A stretch of DNA of 64,000 nt from CAVSNH01 sp963729275 (GTDB taxonomy: Bacteria > Actinomycetota > Acidimicrobiia > Acidimicrobiales > RAAP-2): assembly GCA_963729275.1 (NCBI GenBank), contig CAVSNH010000004.1, positions 682,001 through 746,000 on the forward strand, read 5' to 3'. The notes under the pieces are model-generated. The model saw only the letters and a list, made by a program, of their open reading frames with translations, searched no databases and was not told the origin of the DNA. Made by a program: the position numbers and the translations under genes. This document shows positions 16,324-26,400 of the stretch, piece by piece (the stretch's first letter is position 1; every line of letters starts with the position of its first letter).

Positions 16324-17313
16324 ATGCCGACGTCCCCTCGATCCCTCGTCGACCTACCCAAGGCCCACCTCCACCTCCATTTCGAGGGTGCGATGCGGCC
16401 GAGCACGTTGGCCGAGTTGTGCGACCGACAAGGAACCCCCCTTCCCGCCATCGGCGGTGCCATGGGCACCTTTGCGGCGTTCCAGCAGGTCTACGACGCC
16501 GCCCGATCGTCCCTGACCACGTCGGAGGACATGACGCGGCTGGTCCACGAGATTGCCGAGGACGCTCGGCGGGACGGCGCGGTCTGGGTGGAGGTCGCCG
16601 TCAACGTGTGGGACCACTTGGCCCTGGGCTCACCGGCTGAGCTCATGGAACTGCTCGTGACGGCCGGCCACGACGCGGCGGTGCAGCACCGCGTGGGCTT
16701 GGGTTGGATGGTCACCGCCGACCGGACCCGGTCGCCCGAGATGGCCGTCGAGCAAGCTCATCTCGCCGCCGCCTTCGCAGAGCGGGGGGTGGTGGCCTTC
16801 GGGCTGGCCAACGACGAGTCGGCATCTCCTCCCGAGCTCTTCACCGAGGCATTCGGAGTGGCCCGGGAAGCCGGCTTGCTCAGCACCCCACATGCAGGTG
16901 AGCACCGCGGCCCCGAGTCGGTGTGGGTCGCCGTCCACGAGCTACGGGCCGATCGGGTTCAGCACGGGGTCCGCGCCGTCGAGGACCCAGCGGTCGTGGA
17001 CCAGCTGGCTACGGCTCAGGTCTGCCTCGATGTCTGCCCGACCTCCAACGTCTGCTTGTCAGTGGTTCCCGACCTGGCCTCGCATCCGTTGCCCGGCCTC
17101 ATCCGGGCGGGCGTCCCGTGCTCGATCAATGCCGACGACCCGCTGCTCTTCGGACCCGGCCTGCTCGACGAGTACGGGCTGTGCCGGGACGGGCTCGGGT
17201 GCTCGGACCAAGAGTTGGCGACCTGTGCTCGGGCCTCCGTCGCACACAGCGGCGCGCCTCAGACACTGAAAGAGGGCGCCGGTTTGGCCATCGACCAGTG
17301 GTTCACCAGTTGA
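16324..17313 (+). CDS. add: Adenosine deaminase-family amidohydrolase
   Basis: A 329-residue metal-dependent deaminase. Family motifs occur in order: KAHLHLHFEGAMRP (HxH zinc ligands and Glu/Gly substrate loop), FGLANDES (normally GxxGDE), TPHAGEHRGPESV (His ligand and substrate region), RVQHGVRA, VCPTSNVCLSV, and SINADDPLLFG with the Asp pair that binds zinc and activates water. Length matches adenosine deaminase (about 330-350). The expected reaction is adenosine to inosine and ammonia. Aminodeoxyfutalosine deaminase of the menaquinone pathway is a close alternative, so the exact substrate is not certain. Start at ATG 16324 directly before MPTSPRSLVDLPKAHLH. Confidence 0.85.
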   Translation: MPTSPRSLVDLPKAHLHLHFEGAMRPSTLAELCDRQGTPLPAIGGAMGTFAAFQQVYDAARSSLTTSEDMTRLVHEIAEDARRDGAVWVEVAVNVWDHLALGSPAELMELLVTAGHDAAVQHRVGLGWMVTADRTRSPEMAVEQAHLAAAFAERGVVAFGLANDESASPPELFTEAFGVAREAGLLSTPHAGEHRGPESVWVAVHELRADRVQHGVRAVEDPAVVDQLATAQVCLDVCPTSNVCLSVVPDLASHPLPGLIRAGVPCSINADDPLLFGPGLLDEYGLCRDGLGCSDQELATCARASVAHSGAPQTLKEGAGLAIDQWFTS

Positions 17314-17362
17314 TCCGTGGATACGTGAACAATCCAATGGGCCGGCATAGGTTCGAAGCGTC

Positions 17363-17899
17363 ATGGGCATTCGAGCCACTCGTCAGACGGACATCCCCGA
17401 GCTGCAGGCCATCGAGTGGGCCGCGGGTCAACGGTTCCTCGAGTTCGGATTGATGCATATCGCCGAGGACGAGCCCCTGGCCACCGAGGCCATGGCCACC
17501 TATGTCGACGAGAGGCGGTCCTGGGTGGCCACGCAGCCCGACGACCGCCCAGTCGGTTACGTCCTGGTCGACGAGCTCGATGGGCTGGCCCACATCGAAC
17601 AGGTCAGTGTGCTGCCCGAGCACCAGGGCAATGGCCATGGGCGGGCGCTGGTGGAGCGTGTTGCCGACTGGGCGCGGGCGACCGGGCGCCCGGCGGTGAC
17701 CCTGACCACCTACGACCACATCCCCTGGAACCGACCCCTCTACGAGCACCTCGGATTTCGGGTGCTCGACCTGGCCAACCTGGGCCCCGAGCTGGCCGCC
17801 CGACGAGCGGAAGAGTCCGGCCGTGGCATGGACCCGGGGCTGCGCGTGGCCATGCGACTCGACCTCGAAGTGACACGGGGGCCGAGCCAACCCATCTGA
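17363..17899 (+). CDS. GNAT-family N-acetyltransferase
   Basis: A 178-residue acetyltransferase. The acetyl-CoA pyrophosphate loop is VLPEHQGNGHGRALVERV (QxxGxG/A pattern) in strand beta-4/helix alpha-3, preceded by HIEQVSV. A later TYDHIPWNRPLYEHLGF is the usual beta-5/alpha-4 region with NxPxYxxxGF. The substrate is unknown. The gene lies 49 nt after the adenosine deaminase gene and just before the GT39-like gene; all read in the same direction. Confidence 0.88.
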   Translation: MGIRATRQTDIPELQAIEWAAGQRFLEFGLMHIAEDEPLATEAMATYVDERRSWVATQPDDRPVGYVLVDELDGLAHIEQVSVLPEHQGNGHGRALVERVADWARATGRPAVTLTTYDHIPWNRPLYEHLGFRVLDLANLGPELAARRAEESGRGMDPGLRVAMRLDLEVTRGPSQPI

Positions 17900-17928
17900 C
17901 GAGTGGTCCCTCGGACCAGACTGGGCCC

Positions 17929-19530
17929 GTGGATGCAAACGGACGAACCAGTTCGGTCGAGCTCGTCGGTGTGACCACGGATGCCTCGGCCAGCTCGACC
18001 GCTGATGCCTCGGGCATCTCGACGGCTGATGCCTGGGTTCGATCGCTTGTCCGAATCGATCGCCGGATCTGGATCGTGGGGGGCGCCGTGTTCGCCGTCC
18101 TCATGATCTTCTCCCCTCGCTACGGATTCGACCGCGACGAGTTGTACTTCTTGGACTGCGCCCGCCATCTGCAGGGCGGCTATGTCGACCAGCCGGTCTT
18201 CACACCGCTCTTGGCCAGGGTCACGCTTGCCATTTGGGGAGTCTCTCTGCCCGGACTGCGGCTGTGGCCAGCCCTGGCCGGCGGCGTCACCGTCGTTGTC
18301 TGCGGCCTCGTGGCCCGCGAGCTCGGCGGCGGTCAACGAGCGCAACTGCTGGCCGCTTTCGGCGCGGCCACCATGCCCACCCTCCTCGGTGCCGATCACA
18401 TCGCCGGTCCGACCGCCTTCGACCTCCTCGCCTGGCCCGTCTTCGCCCTCGTGGTCCTGCGCGTGTCGAGGACCCGCAACCCCCGCTGGTGGCTGCTGGG
18501 CGGGCTCGTCCTCGGGCTCGGACTGGCCAACAAGCACAGCATCGGGTTCTTCGCCCTCGCTGTCTTCGCCGGCGCCCTCCTGAGCGGCGGTCGACGGTTG
18601 GTGCTCAACCGCTGGTTCCTTGGCGGTGCGCTCATCGCCGGTGCGTTCACCGTCCCGGACCTCGTCTGGCAGGCCGACCATCAGTGGGCCACCATCGCCA
18701 TGACCCGGGCGCTCAACCAGGAGAACGGCGGGCTCGGCAATGTCGGGACGTGGGTGGTCGGCCAGCTGTTCATGGCCAGCCTGGCCTTCATCTGGGTCTG
18801 GATGGCCGGTCTGCGGGCCCTCTGGCGATCCGGTGAGCCACTGCAGAAGGCTCTCGTCTGGGCCTACGGACTGCTGTTCGTCTTCTTCGCCGTCACCGCC
18901 GGGGCCAAGGTCTACTACCTGGCCGGGGCGTACCTCTATCTGTTGGGCGCGGGAGCGGTCGCCGTCGAGGGGTGGCTGTTTGCCCGCCGGCAACGCATCC
19001 GCCGACTGGTCATCGCCACGGTGATCACCACTCTTCTCTCCCTGCCCCTCGTGCTGCCAGTCCTGCCCGCCTCGGACACCGGCTGGGCCTACGGACTGAA
19101 CTCGACGGCCGGTGAGACGGTCGGCTGGCCCGAGCTGGTGGCCACCGTGCGCTCGGCGTGGACGTCGCTGCCGCCGAGCCAGCGCGACCACGCCGTGATC
19201 TTCACCGCCGACTACGGCGAAGCCGGGGCCATCAACGAGCTCGGTCGAGGGGAAGGTCTGCCGGTAGCGGTGAGCGGGCACAACAGCGAATGGTGGTGGG
19301 GCCCGGGCGACCCGAATGCCACCACGGTGGTGGCCGTGGCGCCGGGACCGATGGACACGACCGGCTACGCGGCCTACCTCTCGAGTTACTTCACGTCGGT
19401 GCGGACCGTGGCCACCCTCACCAACGCCCCCGGGATCCACAACCAGGAGTGGGGTGGCCACGTCTACCTCTGCACTGGTCTCCGCCGACCGTGGGTCGAG
19501 ACCTGGCCTCAGCTCCGTCACTACAGCTGA
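17929..19530 (+). CDS. ArnT/PMT-like membrane glycosyltransferase (GT39/GT83-type)
   Basis: A protein of about 533 residues with ten or more transmembrane helices. The catalytic Asp region of the GT-C fold is SPRYGFDRDELYFLDCARHL (Asp-Glu after the first membrane helix), and the conserved LANKHSIGFF loop is present, as in other actinobacterial ArnT-like proteins. Such enzymes move a sugar from a polyprenyl-phosphate carrier onto a lipid or protein outside the membrane. The frame stays open far upstream through the GNAT gene, so the start is uncertain; GTG at 17929 or 17971 both precede a Ser/Ala-rich cytoplasmic segment before the first helix at IWIVGGAVFAVLMIFS. Confidence 0.8.
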   Translation: MDANGRTSSVELVGVTTDASASSTADASGISTADAWVRSLVRIDRRIWIVGGAVFAVLMIFSPRYGFDRDELYFLDCARHLQGGYVDQPVFTPLLARVTLAIWGVSLPGLRLWPALAGGVTVVVCGLVARELGGGQRAQLLAAFGAATMPTLLGADHIAGPTAFDLLAWPVFALVVLRVSRTRNPRWWLLGGLVLGLGLANKHSIGFFALAVFAGALLSGGRRLVLNRWFLGGALIAGAFTVPDLVWQADHQWATIAMTRALNQENGGLGNVGTWVVGQLFMASLAFIWVWMAGLRALWRSGEPLQKALVWAYGLLFVFFAVTAGAKVYYLAGAYLYLLGAGAVAVEGWLFARRQRIRRLVIATVITTLLSLPLVLPVLPASDTGWAYGLNSTAGETVGWPELVATVRSAWTSLPPSQRDHAVIFTADYGEAGAINELGRGEGLPVAVSGHNSEWWWGPGDPNATTVVAVAPGPMDTTGYAAYLSSYFTSVRTVATLTNAPGIHNQEWGGHVYLCTGLRRPWVETWPQLRHYS

Positions 19531-19634
19531 TTCGGCCCCCGGCCGGGGCCAGAGCCGCCGCATCGTCACCTTCTAGAATCGGCCGCCTCGCCACCGGCAG
19601 GTCGACGTGGTCGGCTCGACGGCGAGGAGGCGTC

Positions 19635-20393
19635 ATGGCCCGACTCGATTACGACCAAGTGGCGGATCGCTACCACGCCGGCCGTGGCGTTCCTCCCGAC
19701 CACCTGGACGGATGGCGGAGCGCCATCGGGCCGCACGTGGACGACGGCGCCGGCGCGGCGCCGCTTCTCGACCTGGGGGCGGGGACGGGCATCTGGACGG
19801 TGGCCTTCCGCCAGTGGTTCGAGGCGCCGGTGGTGGCGGTCGAGCCGTCGCACGGGATGCGCCAGGTGGCCCGTGACAACGGAGTCCCCGATGGCGCCTG
19901 GCTCGTTGCCGGCCGAGCCGAGGCCATTCCCTTGGACTCGTCGACGGTCGGAACGGTCTGGATGTCCACCGTCGTCCACCATGTGGAGGACCTCGGCGAA
20001 TGCGCTCACGAGCTGGCCCGGGTGCTCCGCGCCGACGGGCGCGTCCTCATCCGCAATTCCTTCCCCGGGCGCCACGACGAGATCATGCTGTTTCACTACT
20101 TCCCCGCGGCCAAGCGAGTGGCCGAGTCCTTCCCCACCGTCGAGGACCTGCGCCAGCTCTTTGCCCGAGTCTCCTTCGAGCTGCGTGAACTTCAGCGGGT
20201 GCGAGAGCCCCCGCCACGAAGCCTCCTCGACCTCCGCCGGCTGGTCGTGGACATGAGGTCGACGGACTCGGCGCTCGCCCCACTCACCGACGCGGAGTTC
20301 GATGCCGGCCTGGCCGCTCTCGATGCCGATGTCCCACGGGAGGTCACTCCCATCCCCTTGGGACTCGATCTTTTGGTCTTCGCCCGGCAGTGA
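19635..20393 (+). CDS. Class I SAM-dependent methyltransferase
   Basis: A 252-residue methyltransferase with ATG at 19635 and a GAGGAGG site just upstream. Motif I is LLDLGAGTGIWTVAF, motif II acid VVAVEPSHGM, motif III-like GTVWMSTVVHHVEDL, and the post-motif LARVLRADGRVLIRNSF. This is a Methyltransf_11/25-type fold related to UbiE-like enzymes. It lacks features that would indicate a specific acceptor. It follows the membrane glycosyltransferase gene after 104 bp. Confidence 0.88.
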   Translation: MARLDYDQVADRYHAGRGVPPDHLDGWRSAIGPHVDDGAGAAPLLDLGAGTGIWTVAFRQWFEAPVVAVEPSHGMRQVARDNGVPDGAWLVAGRAEAIPLDSSTVGTVWMSTVVHHVEDLGECAHELARVLRADGRVLIRNSFPGRHDEIMLFHYFPAAKRVAESFPTVEDLRQLFARVSFELRELQRVREPPPRSLLDLRRLVVDMRSTDSALAPLTDAEFDAGLAALDADVPREVTPIPLGLDLLVFARQ

Positions 20394-20414
20394 ACCGACC
20401 GGAGCAGGCCCGGA

Positions 20415-21545
20415 TCAGCCGGCCGCGCAGAGCCCCAGCCCGGAGGTGACGGGCAGGCCGCCGGCCACCTGCATCATGTAGCGCCACACCGGGACGAAGG
20501 CCGGCGACCCGTTCGAGCACAGGGGGGTCTGCGAGTCGACGGCGGTGGAGTCGTGGGTGGCGAGAGCGGGAGCCGGTCCCGGCGGGACTTGCGTCGAGGT
20601 GAGCAGCTCGTGGGAGTTGCCGAACGGTGGCGGGTTGCCATCGACCGACACCGCCGGCCCGAAGGATTGCAGGTCGAGGGCGGTCCAGTCGGCTTCGATC
20701 TTGTCGTTGAACGGATCCCGCGTGTGATCGAATCCGACATAGCGGTCGAGCCGGGTGAGGTGGCCGGTCGTGAGGTAGGTAGCGGCGACCGGTGGGTAGG
20801 TGCCGGTCGAGTCCACGTCGGACGACAGCATCACGACACCCTCGACGTGACGGACCTTGGCGATGTAGGCCGCGTCGCCACCGCCTTGCGAGTGACCGGC
20901 GACGACGATCGTGCTCCAGAGGGGTGTCGATCCCACGAGGAACCGCAACCAACCCTGTGACGGGTGCTGTGCGGCCAGATAGCGGAGTAGGTCGACGAGG
21001 CGGGACTGGATGGAGTTGGCCGGAGTGATGTCGGCGTGCGACCTCGGGGTGCTGGGGTTCGAGCCGTCGAAGTCGTCGTCGCGCATGTCGGTGTAGCACA
21101 CCTGGTTGTCCTCACAAATCGTTCCCACCGCCTCCGTGTTGTCATAGGTGAGGCCGAGAGCCATAAACCCGGCCTGCGCAGCCGTCTCCAGCAGGTACTG
21201 GCAGCAATCGGGCTGGCCGCCGGTGCCCGGCAGGAACAGGAACAGCTCACCGTTCGCGGGGACGCGGTTGTCGATGGCGACGAAGTCGGGGTCGTCGGGC
21301 CCGCTCAACCCCGGAGCGGTGGCCGTCGGTTGGATCTCATACGTGATCACTCCCGACGTCCGTCTGCCCGATCCGGTACCACCGTTCGAAGCGGTGGCCG
21401 TGGGTGCCGGCGGTTGGATGGCGGCGGTGGTGGAGCGCCGTAGCCGGGCGCATCCCGTCAGGGCGCCGAGGACGACCAACAGGCAGACGGGCACGATCAG
21501 AAGCCTGAACGGCCTGCTCAACAGCCGGCTGAAGGTCCACGTCAT
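20415..21545 (-). CDS. Lipoprotein with serine-hydrolase (BPSS1187-like alpha/beta hydrolase) domain
   Basis: A 376-residue exported lipoprotein: a lipobox near residue 28 (LTGCARL) follows a hydrophobic helix. The hydrolase domain contains ELFLFLPGTGGQP (oxyanion strand), the nucleophile elbow VVAGHSQGGGDAAYI, an Asp region (YVGFDHTRDPFNDK) and a late His (FGNSHELLT). Substrate unknown. The gene is divergent from the MarR gene and the shared gap carries a perfect inverted repeat at 21576-21594. On the minus strand TTGACT, an 18-nt spacer and TACGGT resemble a promoter whose start would fall at or near the ATG, so the message may be leaderless. It is the best candidate MarR target. Confidence 0.8.
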   Translation of the reverse strand: MTWTFSRLLSRPFRLLIVPVCLLVVLGALTGCARLRRSTTAAIQPPAPTATASNGGTGSGRRTSGVITYEIQPTATAPGLSGPDDPDFVAIDNRVPANGELFLFLPGTGGQPDCCQYLLETAAQAGFMALGLTYDNTEAVGTICEDNQVCYTDMRDDDFDGSNPSTPRSHADITPANSIQSRLVDLLRYLAAQHPSQGWLRFLVGSTPLWSTIVVAGHSQGGGDAAYIAKVRHVEGVVMLSSDVDSTGTYPPVAATYLTTGHLTRLDRYVGFDHTRDPFNDKIEADWTALDLQSFGPAVSVDGNPPPFGNSHELLTSTQVPPGPAPALATHDSTAVDSQTPLCSNGSPAFVPVWRYMMQVAGGLPVTSGLGLCAAG

Positions 21546-21575
21546 GCGGTCAACCGTACGAGGATGGCGGCCAGT

Positions 21576-21594
21576 TAGTCAAGGATCTTGACTA
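21576..21594. promoter_or_regulatory. Perfect inverted repeat, probable MarR operator
   Basis: TAGTCAAG-GAT-CTTGACTA: two perfect 8-bp arms with a 3-bp spacer, midway between the divergent MarR regulator and the serine-hydrolase lipoprotein. The right arm contributes the TTGACT -35-like element of the lipoprotein promoter on the minus strand, so bound regulator would block it. Confidence 0.82.
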
Positions 21595-21617
21595 GATTTC
21601 GGCTAGGCTCGGCCGTT

Positions 21618-22100
21618 GTGGGTGAGCGCCAACCCGAGTCGCCTTCCGATTCTCCGCGCCGTGAATCCGACGACCCTCCACGTTGGCGCACGGCCCACCT
21701 CATGCGGATCCTTCTGCGCCAGACGACCCTGCAGACGAGCCAAGCCCTGTCCGAGCAGGGCTACGGCGACCTCCGACCCATGCACCTTCTCGTCATCGAG
21801 CGCCTCTTCATCTCCGAGGCCCGTGCGACCGAGCTCGCCGAGGCCATCGGCCTGACCAAGCAGGCGACCGGCCAGATTCTCGACCGTATGGACGAGCTGG
21901 ATTACGTCCGGCGGGTCCCCGACCCGAGTGACGGCCGGGCCAAGGTGTTGCAGCTGACCGACCGTGGCCAACGGGCGGCACAGACATTGCTTTCGATCGC
22001 CGATGAGAACGAGGAAAAATTGCTCGCGGCGTTGGGTCAGACGCGGCACCGGCAACTCCGAGCCGCGCTGGCGTCGCTCATCACGGCAACGCAACGCTGA
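21618..22100 (+). CDS. MarR-family transcriptional regulator
   Basis: A predicted 160-residue winged-helix regulator. The HTH reads ATELAEAIGLTKQATGQILDR with a wing containing RVPDPSDGRAKVLQLTDRG, the DxRxxxxxLTxxG signature of MarR. The GTG at 21618 gives a normal-length N-terminal helix; the first in-frame ATG alternatives would cut the dimerisation helix. MarR proteins repress neighbouring genes and release DNA on binding small aromatic or oxidising ligands. The operator-like repeat lies about 25 bp upstream. Confidence 0.88.
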   Translation: MGERQPESPSDSPRRESDDPPRWRTAHLMRILLRQTTLQTSQALSEQGYGDLRPMHLLVIERLFISEARATELAEAIGLTKQATGQILDRMDELDYVRRVPDPSDGRAKVLQLTDRGQRAAQTLLSIADENEEKLLAALGQTRHRQLRAALASLITATQR

Positions 22101-22259
22101 CCAACTCGACGCCCACCTTCCCGCCCGCACTCGAAACGCTCGGATGGCCATCCTGCATCGTCGGAACCCATCCTCGACTGGGGAGACGGATGCGGCCGAG
22201 CCAATGTGTGAAACAATCTGGGTTTGTGGCTCGGTGGGCCACCGAAAGAGGGGGAGAAG

Positions 22260-23231
22260 ATGCTGCACCGAAGTACTGTTCGCGCCTTCCTGTCCATTGT
22301 GGGCGTGGTCGCCGTGTCCATGATGGGGGTCGTCGTCATCCCGGCTGCGGCTCAGGCGGCCACTCCGCTCACCAAGAGGCCGGTCGTCTACTACCTGTCG
22401 CTGGGCGACTCCTATTCCGTCGGCTACCAGCCCGGCATCGGCGCCACGGCCGGTTACACGGCGTACGTGGCCAAGAAGGTCAAGATGCAGCTCGAGAACT
22501 TCGGCTGCGGGGGCGCCACCACTACGTCCATCCTCGACGTCGTCGGGTGCACCTCTCCCTATGGACCACCGGCGGCAACCGACGCCGTGGCCTACCCCAC
22601 CGAGACCCAGGAGCAGGCCGCGCTCGACTTCATCGCCGCCAACCCCGGTCACGTCGGGCTCATCACTGTCTCCATCGGCGGCAATGACGTGACCGCCTGT
22701 GCCTCCGCAGCCAACCCGATCTCGTGCATCGTGGCCGCGGAGAGCACCATCCAGACGAACGTGACTGCGTTGGTGAGCGCCCTGGACGGCGCCCTCACCT
22801 CTGCCGGCGACACCTCGGCCAAGATCATCGGTCTGACCTATCCGGACGTGATCCTGGGCGACTACGTCTATCCGGCGGGCAGCCCGAACACGACCCTGGC
22901 CAACGAGTCGATCACCGCCTTCGACCTGCTGATCAACCCCACCTTGAGCACGGCGTACACCTCGGTCCCGGAGGGAAGTTTCGTGAACGTCACCAGCGCG
23001 CCGTACAAGAAGGCCACGACCGGAGACGACACCGGGTCGACGTCGTCGAGCAGTCCCACTCCCCAAGACGCGACGACCAAGCTCAAGCCCTACGGCGTGA
23101 TCCCCACCGCCGTCTGGGAGATCTGCACGCTGACCTACTTCTGCTCACAGGGCAACATCCATGCCAACACCAAGGGCTACAAGTTCATCGGCACCCTGGC
23201 CGTGGCCGACTACGACTCAGTCCGAGGCTGA
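22260..23231 (+). CDS. Secreted SGNH/GDSL-type hydrolase
   Basis: A 323-residue exported esterase/lipase-like protein. A signal peptide ends near AAAQAA (residue 35). Block I is YYLSLGDSYSVGYQPG with the catalytic Ser; block II is a Gly region (FGCGGATT); block III is VSIGGNDVTAC with the Asn; block V is GNIHANTKGYKFIG with the His, where the usual Asp three residues before His is Asn-Ile. Spaced Cys residues suggest disulfides as in Streptomyces lipases. The ATG at 22260 follows GGGGAG. The substrate is likely a lipid or acyl ester outside the cell. Confidence 0.87.
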   Translation: MLHRSTVRAFLSIVGVVAVSMMGVVVIPAAAQAATPLTKRPVVYYLSLGDSYSVGYQPGIGATAGYTAYVAKKVKMQLENFGCGGATTTSILDVVGCTSPYGPPAATDAVAYPTETQEQAALDFIAANPGHVGLITVSIGGNDVTACASAANPISCIVAAESTIQTNVTALVSALDGALTSAGDTSAKIIGLTYPDVILGDYVYPAGSPNTTLANESITAFDLLINPTLSTAYTSVPEGSFVNVTSAPYKKATTGDDTGSTSSSSPTPQDATTKLKPYGVIPTAVWEICTLTYFCSQGNIHANTKGYKFIGTLAVADYDSVRG

Positions 23232-23232
23232 G

Positions 23233-23248
23233 CCGCCGAGAGCGGCGG
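23233..23248 (+). terminator. GC-rich hairpin after the SGNH hydrolase gene
   Basis: CCGCCG-AGAG-CGGCGG, a perfect 6-bp stem with a tetraloop two bases after the stop codon. There is no T-run, as is common in high-GC actinobacteria, so its terminator role is tentative. Confidence 0.4.
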
Positions 23249-23495
23249 AGTAGCCCTCGTCGGAGAGTCCCGGGCCAGAACCGTCCGACCACTCATCGCG
23301 TCCGGAGTGGCCGTTACCGTGACTCTCGGGACTCACCCAAGGGTCCTCGACAAATCACCGACGGCGGTGCCATCGACCGCCGGCCTCCGTCGGTTACCGA
23401 CACGGTTCCCTCCAGGGGATCTCATGCCCGTCCTTGACGCTCTTGAGGCTCGCCCATAGCGTTTCGGTCAAACGCCGACGACCCCGGGGGGACCG

Positions 23496-26400
23496 TTGCG
23501 CTCAGACCGATCTCGCGTCGGGCGCCCCCGTCCGACCCGTCCAATCGCTGCGCTCGGGCGCCTCCGGGCATGCTTCCGCCCGATTACGCCGCTGGTGGCA
23601 ATCGCCCTCACGGTGGTGTCCAGCGCCGGACTGCTCGGTGTCGCGCCATGGTCGGCGGTGAGAGCCGCCGCCGCTCCGTCAAACACCGGGCTACCCCATG
23701 CCACACTCCCGACCCGCCATGCCGTGGTGGATGAGCGGCCGGCCTCCTGTCCTCCGCTGACCAACGACCCCAACACCGGCTCGGGGACGGCCACCCAGAC
23801 GGGACAATTCCCCTGGCCTGCCGTACCTCTCGGTGTGAGCCCGCCGTCGTGGGCGTCGGACCCGCACACGCCGGCCGCCGCCATCCCCGAACGGCCGGCC
23901 AACTGGAGCCAGGGCGGCGGTGACGTGAAGCTGACCAGCGCACGCTCGACCGACTCAATGCTCAACGACAATCCCCAGGAGCTCTGCGGTGTCGAGGGGA
24001 ACAGCGTCGATCTCGCCTGGGAGACGACGACGGGCCGGCCGTCGACGGTCATCGCCGTGACCGACTCCGGGATCGAATGGTGCGACCCGGCCCTGGTCGA
24101 CAAGATCTTCCTCAATCGAGACGCGCTCCCACTGCCCGAGAACGCGCAGGGCCTGACCAAGCCGCAGCTCGAGGCGGCAGGAGTGCATTTCGACGACACC
24201 GATCCCTATGACCTCGACGGGTCGGGGATCCTGAACATCGAGCAGTACGCCAACGATCCCCGCATCACCAAGCCGTACTTCTGCGCCACCGTGGATGGTG
24301 ACGGCTACGGCTACACCGGCATCTCCCCGGCCGACCTGATTGCCACCTTCGGGACACCGGGCAGCCCCCACTACCGGACCCGGAGCGGGCCGGCCGGCTT
24401 CACCGACGCCATCGCCGGATGGAATTTCGTCGACGACGACAACGACCCCTACGACGACGTGCACTACGACCACGGCACGGGGACAGCCGAAGACGCCACG
24501 GGAGCGGCGAGCACCTTGGCCCAGGAGGTGGGCACCTGTCCGAACTGCATGGTGCTGCCCATCCGGGTCGGGGACTCGTTCATCACCTCTGGCAACGCCT
24601 TCGCCGAGGGTGCCCTGTTCGCCGTCGACTCAGGGGCGTCGGTCATCCAGGAGGCGCTCGGGACCTACGACGTGACAGAGACGGACAGCGATGCCATCAC
24701 CTACGCCGAAGATCACGGAGTGCCCGTGGTGGCCAGCGCGGCGGATGAGGAATCCGAGCACCACAACCTGCCGGCCGTCCTCCAGAACACGATCGTCGTG
24801 AACAGCGTGACCCACGACGCCAGCTTCACGCCGCCCAGCTATCTCTTCCTCAACGGCTGCACCAACTACGGGGCCAACATCTCGGTCAGCGTCGAAAGCG
24901 ACTCGTGCTCGTCGGAGGCCACCGGCAAGACCGGAGGGATCGTCGGACTGGCCGAGTCGGCGGCGGCTGTGGCCATGGCCGACCACGTCATCGCCCCCTA
25001 CCCGGGACTGCGCTCTGCCACCGGCCAGAAGGTGGCGCTCTCGACCAACGAGATCACTCAGCTCGTGACCATGTCGGCCGACGACATCGACTTCGACAAG
25101 GCGGCGCCCCCCAACGGCCCCGCCCACAACAACCAGGTGGGCACCAGCCTGCCCCTCGTGACCACGACTCGCGATCCGACCGGCCCGGGCTTCGACCCGA
25201 CCAGCGGCTACGGACGGATCGACGCGGCTCGCATCGTTCAGTGGATCGCCAGCGGACGCATCCCCCCGCAAGCCGAGATCGACGGAATGCCCTGGTACCA
25301 AGTGCTCACTCCATCGCAGACGCTGACCGTGTCCGGGCTGGTCGGCACCCACCGAAGCCCCAGCTGGCGGTACGAGGTCCAGGTGGCGGCGGGCGAAACG
25401 CCGACCCAAGGTGACTGGCGAGTGGTGGCCAGTGGCAGTGGTCACGGAGTCCGCCACGGGGTGCTGGCCACCGTTCCCCTGTCCGAGGTCGCCGCTCTCT
25501 TCCCGCGTTCGGTGCACCTGGACGGCTCCCCGGCTACGGCGAGCGGTCAGCCCGATCCCGACCGGTACCTCTTCACCGTGCGGATCGTGGTCCAGGACGC
25601 GGCCGGGATGGTCGGCATGGCCCGGCGGGCCGAGTTCCTCCACGAAGACCCGAGCCTCGTCACCGGTTCGCCCATCGAGCTCTCGAGCTCGATCACCGCT
25701 CCACCGGTTCTCGCCCCCATCGGCCCGGGCGGGACGAACGCCCTCATCGTGGCCACCGCCGATGGCACGGTCCACGCCTACGGGGCGAACGGCAGCGACC
25801 TCCCGGGGTGGCCGGTCCACACATCCCCCGACACCGGCTACCACCCAGGAGAGACGGCATTCCGATCCGGCGGTGTCCCCGTACCGGACGGGGAGATCGT
25901 GGGCGGTGTCGCCGTCGGTGACCTGGCCGACGCCACCGGTCATGACCTCGATGTCGTGGCCACCGACCTCACCGGGCGCGTCTGGGCCTGGAACGCCTCC
26001 GGACAGCTTCTCCCGGGTTGGCCGGTGCGAACCAACCCGGCCTTTTCGGGACCCTCAGTGGCCAACACCGACAACGAGGTGCTGAGGGGCATCCTCGGCG
26101 CGCCGGCCCTCGGCGACCTGCAGGGGAACGGCACGCTCGACGTGGTCGCCGCAGCCATGGACCGCCACATCTACGCCTTCCAACCCGACGGTCAGCCGGC
26201 ACCGGGGTGGCCGGTCGAGGTGGTGGACCCGAGTGAGGTCCAGTCCATCGACCCCTCCAACGGCCAGGTCACCTTCCTCCCCACCGCCGGCGGTGACACG
26301 GGCACCAAGTTGGTCGATACGCCGGCCATCGCCCAGATCGTGCCCGGGGGGCCACCGCAGGTGATCCTCACCTCCAACGAGCAGTACAGCGGACCCGCCA

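Noticed and set aside
17740..19569. Minus-strand 609-codon frame
   Set aside because: Antisense to the well-supported membrane glycosyltransferase gene; Gly/Pro/Arg-rich, hydrophilic composition typical of high-GC shadows.
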